From JBBSBY01 sp038250835 (GTDB lineage Bacteria; Desulfobacterota; Desulfomonilia; Desulfomonilales; Desulfomonilaceae): a stretch of 38,700 nt of DNA. Shown here piece by piece: positions 32,399 through 38,700 of the stretch. A program made the translations under genes and the position numbers. The notes under the pieces are model-generated. The model saw only the letters and a program-made list of their open reading frames with translations, was not told where the DNA came from and did no database searches. Positions within the stretch are counted from its first letter, which is position 1, and each line of letters starts with the position of its first letter. The DNA is taken from positions 1 to 38,700 of the forward strand of contig JBBSBY010000027.1 in assembly GCA_038250835.1 (NCBI GenBank), written 5' to 3'.

Positions 32399-33829
32399 AT
32401 GGGAACAGTGCACAGATTGAACGAAAGGAATGCCAACGACACTCCGGCGCCCAACACCAAAATCCTTGTAGTAGACGATGAGCTGTCGCAAAGAAAAATG
32501 CTTCAGGCCAACCTATCTCTAGATGGGTACGAGATATTTGAAGCCTCTGATGGGTCCGAGGCTATAGCGAGGGTTTCCAGTGAGTTTTTTGACCTTATTC
32601 TCATGGACAATCGAATGGGTCAGATGGACGGCATCGAAGCATTAAAAGAAATCAAGAAGATCTCACCGGGCATTCCCGTGATCATCATAACAGCTTACGC
32701 ATCCGTGGAAACGGCGGTAGAGGCTCTTCAAGCCGGCGCTCACGACTATCTAATGAAACCTCTGGATATTGATGAGCTAAAGATCAAGGTTCAGCAATCC
32801 TTGGAATTCTGGAGGCTTAAAGCAGAAAATATTCTTCAAAAACGGAGGATTGAAAATCTTTTTGACGCTTCGCAGATAATCGGCCGCTCGCAGATAATGA
32901 AAAATATTCTCGAAACGGTAGCAATGGTGGCTCCTACTGAGGCTTCCGTTTTGATCTTAGGAGAATCCGGCACAGGTAAAGAATTGATTGCCAATGCCTT
33001 GCATCAGGGTTCGTCTCGCTCGGATAAAGCATTCATCAAAGTGAACTGCGCCGCTTTGCCCGAAACGCTTTTGGAAAGTGAGCTTTTCGGTCACGAAAAA
33101 GGAGCTTATACAGGCGCCGTTACAAAACGGCCCGGAAGATTCGCTCTGGCGGACGGCGGCACAATTTTTTTGGATGAAATTGGTGAACTAAGTCCCGCAA
33201 CTCAAGCTAAGCTTTTGAGAGTATTGCAAGAACGAGAAATTGAACCATTAGGCTCCACCAAGACTATTAAAGTCGATATCAGAATTTTGGCCGCAACGAA
33301 CCGGAATTTGAAGGAAGAAGTCAATAAAGGAGCTTTTCGAGACGATTTATTTTACCGGCTCAATGTGGTTCCCATCAGTTTGCCGGCTTTGAGAGACCGC
33401 AAAGAAGATGTTTCTTTGCTCATGGAGCATTTCTTAAAAATTTATAATGAGAAAAACAGTCGTAACTTACAAGGATTCCACCCCAGAGCCTTGGACGCCA
33501 TCATTCGCTATCCCTGGCCCGGTAATATTCGTGAGTTGGAAAACCTTGTGGAGAGATGTGTAATACTTACCCGTGACGATTACGTGATGTTCCAGGATCT
33601 ACCTGAGCAAATCCGAAGCGCAGTTGGTGATTCCCTACCTGAGCAGGTTCGAGCGGGTATTAGTTCGGGGATGACCATTAAGGAAATGGAGCGAGAGCTA
33701 ATTATTGAAACACTTGAAGATAACGAAGGAAACCGCACCAGGAGCTCTAGAATTTTAGGCATCACCCGAAGGACTTTGCAACATAAACTGAAAGAATACG
33801 GAATCGATCAACACGACGATGAAAAGTAA
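32399..33829 (+). CDS. sigma-54-dependent response regulator (ZraR/AtoC type)
   Basis: A 476-residue NtrC-family activator. The receiver domain has the acidic pair Asp26/Asp27, phospho-acceptor Asp70, Thr98 and Lys120. The AAA+ domain starts near 160 with Walker A GESGTGKE (188-195), the sigma-54 loop GAYTGA (235-240; the usual Phe is Tyr), Walker B GGTIFLDE (253-260) and the second-region RNLKEEVNKGAFRDDLFYRLNV. A Fis-type helix-turn-helix (TRSSRILGITRRTLQHKLKEYG) ends the protein. It should activate sigma-54 promoters when phosphorylated by the adjacent kinase. Its stop abuts the stop of the opposing cyclase gene with no spacer. Confidence 0.93.
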   Translation: MGTVHRLNERNANDTPAPNTKILVVDDELSQRKMLQANLSLDGYEIFEASDGSEAIARVSSEFFDLILMDNRMGQMDGIEALKEIKKISPGIPVIIITAYASVETAVEALQAGAHDYLMKPLDIDELKIKVQQSLEFWRLKAENILQKRRIENLFDASQIIGRSQIMKNILETVAMVAPTEASVLILGESGTGKELIANALHQGSSRSDKAFIKVNCAALPETLLESELFGHEKGAYTGAVTKRPGRFALADGGTIFLDEIGELSPATQAKLLRVLQEREIEPLGSTKTIKVDIRILAATNRNLKEEVNKGAFRDDLFYRLNVVPISLPALRDRKEDVSLLMEHFLKIYNEKNSRNLQGFHPRALDAIIRYPWPGNIRELENLVERCVILTRDDYVMFQDLPEQIRSAVGDSLPEQVRAGISSGMTIKEMERELIIETLEDNEGNRTRSSRILGITRRTLQHKLKEYGIDQHDDEK

Positions 33830-35971
33830 TTATTTGGAGTCATGGAGTACTCGCGGAGAGTCGCCTGACAGCAATGTAATTTTTACGCATGCTATAAAAT
33901 TCTCGGAGGATGACTCCATGGAAATTGATTTGGCATATACGTCACCGGCAGCTTCCGAGTTTTCGTCGTAAACGATTATTTTCAAGTCTTGATGTGGATC
34001 AATTGCCGTCGGGACCTTGAGCTTTAAAGAGGATTCGGAGATTTCGACGATATAGCCGGCGATTACCGTCCGCGTCAATTTTTTCTCCTTGATAATGTGG
34101 GTCTCAACAGGAATAGGGTTGATTAACTTCTTCCAGTGTTCTTGGCTTTCGACTAGGTTTAGGTTGTAATCCCCCGCCAAACCGACTACATCGTATAGAG
34201 GAATTTTACCTTTGACTCCCTTCATTTCAACCTGCAAAACAGTTCTGATTTTAACCATATCGGATATGTAGTTATATGTGGAATCACTAATTAGGATTTG
34301 CCCCCCATACGTGAAGGATTCTATTCTACCTGTGAAATTGACTTGAGATCCCACAGCGCCGTATTTTGTCCTCCGCTCTGATCCGATATTTCCAACAACT
34401 ACACTGCCGGTATTTACGGCGATTCCCATCTGAAGACGCGGAGCGCCTGAAAGCTCATTGAGACGATTGACCTCGTGCAGAGCATTTTGCATCCGAATTG
34501 CGCAAGCAACCGCTCTGGCAGGATGATCCTGAAGTTGCTCCGGAGCCCCGAAGAAGGCTAAAATGCCGTCGCCAAGAATTTCATCTATGGTCCCGTGATA
34601 ATCCATAAGTATTTCGACCATTTTTCCCAAGTAGCGATTAAGGAAAGAAATGACCTGTTCAGGATTCATCGAGGCGCTTATTGCCGTGAAACCCCGTAGA
34701 TCCGTCATCATCATTGTAATTTCACGAGTTTCTCCACCCAGTTGTAGGCCGTCTTTGGATTCTAACAGCTTGTTTACGACTTCTTTCGTCAAATAGCGTC
34801 CAAATGTATCGCGGATAAAGTCACGGTCCTTGAGTCCCTGGGCCATTTGCATGAAGGCAGTTGCGAGTTTGCCGATTTCATCATTTCTGTGGATATCCTT
34901 CAAATTAACATCAAGATCTCCGTCGGCTATCTGTGTGGTCGCTCTAAGCATTCGTCGCAATGGTTTTGCCATGGATGTCGCGATGAGAATACTCACAATC
35001 AACAGCAATATGGCTCCGGATGAAGCAATGAGTGCGGTTTTTGTGTGAAGTTTTTGAATATCGGACAGCAACTCGTTTTTTGGAAAAACGGCGGCTACCG
35101 ACCAACCGGTGGAAGGCGCTTTTGCGAAAGCGACAAAGGCTTCTTCGTTCGAGAAAGCGGTCCCAATATCCATAAATCCTGATTTTTCATTTTTCATCCG
35201 CAATCCGAGTTTCCTTAATTCGGGTCTGCCTTTGGCCTCGGCAAGGCTGAAAATTGACTCATTGGTTATCAATGCCTGGTCCGGGTGGGCCACGAAGTTT
35301 CCCGTATCCGACACTATGAAAAGAAAACCCGTGTCTTTAACTTGAATCGATTTAACCAATTTGGTGAGCCACTCAAGCGACAGATCCGCCGTGACGATGC
35401 CGCGAAAAGCTCCGTCGACGCCGGGAGAGTCAAAGGGATAAGAATATGTGGTCATTAAGACGTTTCCGCCGCCGTCGTCGAAATACGGTTCAGACCACAT
35501 AGGGGCTTTCAACAGGCTGGGTATGCGATACCAATCTTTCTGAAAATAGTCGTAATTCAAGTGCGGTTCATCTGCCGATATCTCGGCGCCGTCACGATAG
35601 TAGTATAAAGAAAAGTTTTTTCGATCGGGCCAAAATTGGTAAGGTTCAAACGCTGCCGCTATGCCGAATATCTCAGGGTTGACTTGTAATAGTTTCTGAA
35701 TTTGTCTACCCAATGTTTCTTCGTCTTCGGATGTTGTCTCGAGCACACATGCGAGGGAGCCGGGAACTTTTGACACAGCTCGGAATTCTTGTTCGACTCG
35801 CCTGGCAACTGAAAGGGTGAGGGTCTTTGCGTATTTTTCAGATTCTCTAAGAATGTAACTGCGGGAGTAGACGTAACTGAAGCACAGCACGAACAACAAA
35901 ACCAAACCGGTTCCGCCGCCGACCAGCGCAATCACTTTTAAAAGAATGCTGCTTCTGAACCGTAGTTTCAT
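33830..35971 (-). CDS. Cache-HAMP class III nucleotide cyclase with PilZ-like tail
   Basis: A 713-residue membrane sensor. Transmembrane helix 1 (about 11-33) and helix 2 (about 311-331) flank a dCache periplasmic domain with FEPYQFWPD, WYRIPSLLKAPMWSEPYFDDGGG and FRGIVTADLSLEWLT. HAMP follows at about 332-385. The cyclase domain spans about 415-600, with metal-binding aspartates in MTDLRGFTA and LGDGILAFFG, and NTGSVVVGNIGSERRTKYG. The residues that usually choose the base are Glu in IDEILGDG and Gly in KYGAVG rather than Lys and Asp/Thr, so cAMP or cGMP cannot be decided. The last 100 residues resemble a PilZ barrel (AGYIVEISESSLKLKVP) but lack RxxxR, so c-di-GMP binding is doubtful. Confidence 0.88.
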   Translation of the reverse strand: MKLRFRSSILLKVIALVGGGTGLVLLFVLCFSYVYSRSYILRESEKYAKTLTLSVARRVEQEFRAVSKVPGSLACVLETTSEDEETLGRQIQKLLQVNPEIFGIAAAFEPYQFWPDRKNFSLYYYRDGAEISADEPHLNYDYFQKDWYRIPSLLKAPMWSEPYFDDGGGNVLMTTYSYPFDSPGVDGAFRGIVTADLSLEWLTKLVKSIQVKDTGFLFIVSDTGNFVAHPDQALITNESIFSLAEAKGRPELRKLGLRMKNEKSGFMDIGTAFSNEEAFVAFAKAPSTGWSVAAVFPKNELLSDIQKLHTKTALIASSGAILLLIVSILIATSMAKPLRRMLRATTQIADGDLDVNLKDIHRNDEIGKLATAFMQMAQGLKDRDFIRDTFGRYLTKEVVNKLLESKDGLQLGGETREITMMMTDLRGFTAISASMNPEQVISFLNRYLGKMVEILMDYHGTIDEILGDGILAFFGAPEQLQDHPARAVACAIRMQNALHEVNRLNELSGAPRLQMGIAVNTGSVVVGNIGSERRTKYGAVGSQVNFTGRIESFTYGGQILISDSTYNYISDMVKIRTVLQVEMKGVKGKIPLYDVVGLAGDYNLNLVESQEHWKKLINPIPVETHIIKEKKLTRTVIAGYIVEISESSLKLKVPTAIDPHQDLKIIVYDENSEAAGDVYAKSISMESSSENFIACVKITLLSGDSPRVLHDSK

Positions 35972-36080
35972 TTGGACTCGGATGGAATCCGAAATAGGAT
36001 GAATTTACCTAATGTGAGGCGCCTGAAAGTTTTTTTCAACAGAAAAGATGTGGGTTGGCTTTATGATTGTAATAATTGGC

Positions 36081-36109
36081 GAAGGCCCGGTAGGTTGTTC
36101 CAGGCCTTC
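36081..36109 (-). terminator. candidate terminator after the FKBP gene
   Basis: GAAGGCC (36081-36087) and GGCCTTC (36103-36109) form a perfect 7-bp stem with a 15-base loop that can pair further (GG/CC). It lies 51 bases beyond the FKBP stop, read on the - strand, and separates that gene from the cyclase gene. The T tract is weak. Confidence 0.45.
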
Positions 36110-36159
36110 TTATGTATTAGAATTGTCCATGTAATCATGTTATTTGTCTAGTTATGGTT

Positions 36160-36591
36160 TTATGGGATTATTTCAACTAGGTCTATCTTAAAAGTAAGAT
36201 CTTTGCCGGCCAGGGGATGATTTGCGTCTAAAGTAACTTTGCCGGGGCTTACGTCAGTGATCAGCACAGGAAGCATTTGGCCATTCTGAGCCTTCAACTG
36301 TAATTGTCCGCCAACCTCGAGGTCAAGATCTTTAGGCATTTTGTCTCTTTCGACTTCAATCACCATTTCTTTGCGGTGTGGGCCATAGGCTTGTTCGGAC
36401 TCTATCTTTGTAGTTACCGACTCTCCGGGACTCATGCCGACGACGGCGTTTTCAAACCCTTGAATAACATTGCCGGCGCCGATGGTAAATTCCAGAGGAT
36501 CACGTCCATCGGAACTATCGAAAACTGCGCCGTCCGCAAAAGTTCCTTCGTAATGGACCTTTACCGTGTCCCCTGTTTTTGCTTGTGTCAT
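36160..36591 (-). CDS. SlyD-like FKBP peptidyl-prolyl cis-trans isomerase
   Basis: A 143-residue cytosolic isomerase/chaperone. The FKBP half-barrel is at both ends (VKVHYEGTFADGAVFDSS, LEFTIGAGNVIQGFENAVVG, then KDLTFKIDLVEI). A flap-type insert (about 68-125) replaces the loop, as in SlyD: YGPHRKEMVIEV through ITDVSPGKVTLDANHPLAGK, the last part being the SlyD/FKBP signature. The histidine-rich metal tail of E. coli SlyD is absent. AGAGGAG lies 5 bases before the ATG at 36591. It lies between two paralogous Cache-HAMP sensors on the same strand. Confidence 0.93.
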   Translation of the reverse strand: MTQAKTGDTVKVHYEGTFADGAVFDSSDGRDPLEFTIGAGNVIQGFENAVVGMSPGESVTTKIESEQAYGPHRKEMVIEVERDKMPKDLDLEVGGQLQLKAQNGQMLPVLITDVSPGKVTLDANHPLAGKDLTFKIDLVEIIP

Positions 36592-36744
36592 AGAATGCTC
36601 CTCTCTAGTAAAGCGGAGGGACCGCTATATCCAAATAGGATAACACTTAAAGGCCATATTTGCCAGAGACTGAAAATCAGATAAAGTATTTGCGTGTGAA
36701 AATTGAATCAGATTTTTAGCTTCAGACGCCTGCCGACAAGTATT

Positions 36745-38700
36745 TCAAGTAGATTTTTGGCGGAAATTGAATTGCAGGGTTAAGACTGTTATATCATCGG
36801 ACTGTGGAATTCCCTCGGAAAATTGATCAACCGCTGAAACAATGCTTTCAGCGAGTCCTTTTGGTCGACTGGTCTTAAATTCAGCGGCTGTTTTAAGCAA
36901 ACGTTCGTCTGTAAATGGAGCGTCGGCCTCGTTGAAGGCCTCGGTGATTCCGTCGGTATAAGCACAAATAGTAGATCCCGGCTCCAGCACAATTTTTGAC
37001 ACGGCAAACTCAGCGTCTTCCATTATACCTAAAACAGGGCCGCCAGGATTTGGTAAGAAACGAGTCTCCCCGTCTGGAGATAATAATATTAGGGGATCGT
37101 GCCCACCTCCGGCGTACCTGAATTCGCCTCCGTGAAGATCGAGTATACCTATGACCATTGTGACGAACATGCAGGACTCATTGTTTCGCACTATTTGCTG
37201 ATTTACACGCTTGAGAATCTCCCCGGGATTGGAGATGTTTGTAACAAATGCTTCCACTAGGTACTTTGTAACAGCCATCAGTAGTGCGGCAGGAACTCCT
37301 TTTCCCGAAACGTCCCCAACAACGACGCATACTTGATCATCGCCGAGCATTAGAAAATCATAAAAATCCCCGCCTACTTGCTTGGCGGGTCTCATTAAAG
37401 CGTAAATATCAAACTGAGGCCGATCAGGGAACGGAGGAAAGCGTGACGGGAGCATGTCTCTCTGAATACCTGCCGCAATCGAAAGTTCGCTCTCGATTCT
37501 TTCCCTGGCCGCAGTCGCTTCAGTGAGTTGGTCTATATAGTTTCTTAGATCCGAGGCCATTCGCTCAAATGCGAGGCCGAGCCTGCCCACCTCATCACTA
37601 CTTTTAACCGATGATAGATTGATGTCGAGATTGCCTTCAGCAATTTTCTTTGTTTCTGCGGCCATTATACGCAACGGCTTGGCTATTGATCTAGCAACCA
37701 GGTAGCTCATGATCAAGAGAAGAAGCGCCCCTACTAAAGCAAGAATTGCTATCCTTTTATGCAGAGCCGTTACTTCCTCAAAAAGCTCGTCCTTTGGGAA
37801 AACAATACCTAATGTCCAGTCTGTTCGAGGCAATTTAGAAAAAGCCAGGTAAGAATCTTTCTTTGATAAAGCCGTAGTCCCAATGTCAATAAAACCGTTT
37901 TGTTTTTCGGATATTTGCTTCGCAAGAGCTTTCAACTTGCGATCATTTGCTTTTCCGGAAAGCGTATATATGGACTCGTTCATTACCATGCCTTTCTCGG
38001 GGTGAGCCAGCAGCACCCCCTCAGAGTTCATCAAGAAGGCGTATCCGGTTTCTTGAAGTCGCAATTTGGACAGGAATTCAGTTATATCTTCAAGCCGTAC
38101 ATCAACCGTAACAATACCCCTGGGCACAGCAGTGGGATCGTTTTTTGTAACATCAAATAAAGGACACGAATACGTGATCATGAGAGCGTTTCCACCGCCT
38201 TTATCGAAATACGGAGCGCTCCACATAGGAGTTTTGGCCAAAAGCGGCTTCCGATACCAATCCTTGACGAAGTAATTGTAAGAATCCGTGCCTAGTTGCA
38301 CATAATTGAGTCCTTTAGAACCTTTGTAAAAGTACGGCGCATAAGCTCTTAAATCTCTGCTGAACGCATGAGGTTCGAAAGCTATAGTTGACCCAAATAC
38401 ATCGTTGTTATCTTGGACAACTTTGTGTAGAAGGGCAGTAATAGTTTCTTCATTCCATGCGCCGTATTGCGCCGCATAAGCAAGATTTTTGGCTATTACG
38501 GCAATACCTTCCAACTCGGAGTCCAACTGCTCCGCCGTAACCGCCGCTAATTTCAATGCATTTTCTTCGGCGTCTTTTCGAATGATTTGCCGTGAATAGA
38601 TTCCGCTGTACGCAAGCACAAAAACCAGGACCGTGGTGGCGCCCAGAAGAACGAGCAATGTCATTTTGGCTGTGATGCTGGATCGTAACTTGGAAAGCAC
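36745..38700 (-). CDS. Cache-HAMP PP2C-type (RsbU/SpoIIE) serine phosphatase
   Basis: A 651-residue membrane sensor whose GTG start is the last codon of the window. Transmembrane helices near 12-34 and 318-338 flank a dCache domain very like that of the neighbouring cyclase (AFEPHAF, DWYRKPLLAKTPMWSAPYFDKGGGN). HAMP is at about 340-392 and a short coiled linker (TEATAARERIESELSIA) follows. The PP2C domain spans about 420-645, with metal-binding GGDFYDF, VVGDVSGKGVPAALLM, YTDGITEAFN and QSDDITVLTL. It should dephosphorylate a protein such as an anti-sigma antagonist. Aligning with the cyclase puts the GTG exactly opposite the cyclase's ATG, which supports it as the true start, but its ribosome site is outside the window. 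Confidence 0.9.
   Translation of the reverse strand: MLSKLRSSITAKMTLLVLLGATTVLVFVLAYSGIYSRQIIRKDAEENALKLAAVTAEQLDSELEGIAVIAKNLAYAAQYGAWNEETITALLHKVVQDNNDVFGSTIAFEPHAFSRDLRAYAPYFYKGSKGLNYVQLGTDSYNYFVKDWYRKPLLAKTPMWSAPYFDKGGGNALMITYSCPLFDVTKNDPTAVPRGIVTVDVRLEDITEFLSKLRLQETGYAFLMNSEGVLLAHPEKGMVMNESIYTLSGKANDRKLKALAKQISEKQNGFIDIGTTALSKKDSYLAFSKLPRTDWTLGIVFPKDELFEEVTALHKRIAILALVGALLLLIMSYLVARSIAKPLRIMAAETKKIAEGNLDINLSSVKSSDEVGRLGLAFERMASDLRNYIDQLTEATAARERIESELSIAAGIQRDMLPSRFPPFPDRPQFDIYALMRPAKQVGGDFYDFLMLGDDQVCVVVGDVSGKGVPAALLMAVTKYLVEAFVTNISNPGEILKRVNQQIVRNNESCMFVTMVIGILDLHGGEFRYAGGGHDPLILLSPDGETRFLPNPGGPVLGIMEDAEFAVSKIVLEPGSTICAYTDGITEAFNEADAPFTDERLLKTAAEFKTSRPKGLAESIVSAVDQFSEGIPQSDDITVLTLQFNFRQKST

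Overview
The window reads as chromosomal DNA of a Gram-negative, largely anaerobic bacterium, most likely a member of the Desulfobacterota (former Deltaproteobacteria). The basis is a B12-dependent ribonucleotide reductase, an AmmeMemoRadiSam radical SAM enzyme, an OsmC-type gene with an in-frame UGA that looks like selenocysteine, a TolC-type outer-membrane channel, a molybdopterin enzyme fused to a cysteine desulfurase, and Cache-HAMP signalling proteins. I see no rRNA, tRNA, insertion sequence, phage gene or CRISPR array. Genus-level placement is not possible by eye.

Layout. 1-757 (-): cut-off FAD/NAD oxidoreductase of the type found fused to SelD. 948-4312 (+): sigma-70 promoter, M20 hydrolase, TolC-like channel, small exported protein. 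4582-5589 (-): glyoxalase-fold protein and the candidate selenocysteine OsmC. 5709-10406 (-): the most striking locus, a molybdopterin oxidoreductase/cysteine desulfurase fusion followed by EgtD and a possible small coupled ORF. Together these should make ergothioneine without oxygen. 10820-12540: cytidine-deaminase-like gene facing two overlapping acetyltransferases, one AcuA-like. 12999-16554 (+): small winged-helix protein, mpl, amrS, rpe. 16658-16894 (-): small orphan gene. 17367-23661 (+): purB, then a Csd6-like L,D-transpeptidase-fold protein, a membrane coiled-coil protein and a Csd4-like M99 carboxypeptidase, which together look like a cell-shape peptidoglycan-trimming cluster. 23794-26511 (+): nrdJ. 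26534-30293 (-): tiny cysteine-rich secreted protein coupled to an M48 membrane protease, mltG-ruvX, and a TPR-like protein. 30603-33829 (+): ZraS/ZraR-like two-component pair. 33830-38700 (-): Cache-HAMP nucleotide cyclase, SlyD-like FKBP and Cache-HAMP PP2C phosphatase.

Themes. (1) Sulfur/selenium redox defence: ergothioneine synthesis, a selenocysteine OsmC and a SelD-type oxidoreductase all lie in the first 10.5 kb. (2) Envelope and peptidoglycan: Mpl (recycling), MltG (strand termination), Csd4/Csd6-like trimming enzymes, an M48 protease and TolC. (3) Signalling: one two-component system and two paralogous Cache-HAMP sensors with different outputs. The metallopterin route to ergothioneine has, to my memory, been described from Caldithrix abyssi, so here it would be an instance in another lineage rather than a wholly new chemistry. 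The least explained items are the middle protein of the Csd4/Csd6 cluster, the eight-cysteine peptide, and the frame-disrupted ORF after egtD. All assignments come from reading motifs; no database search was run.
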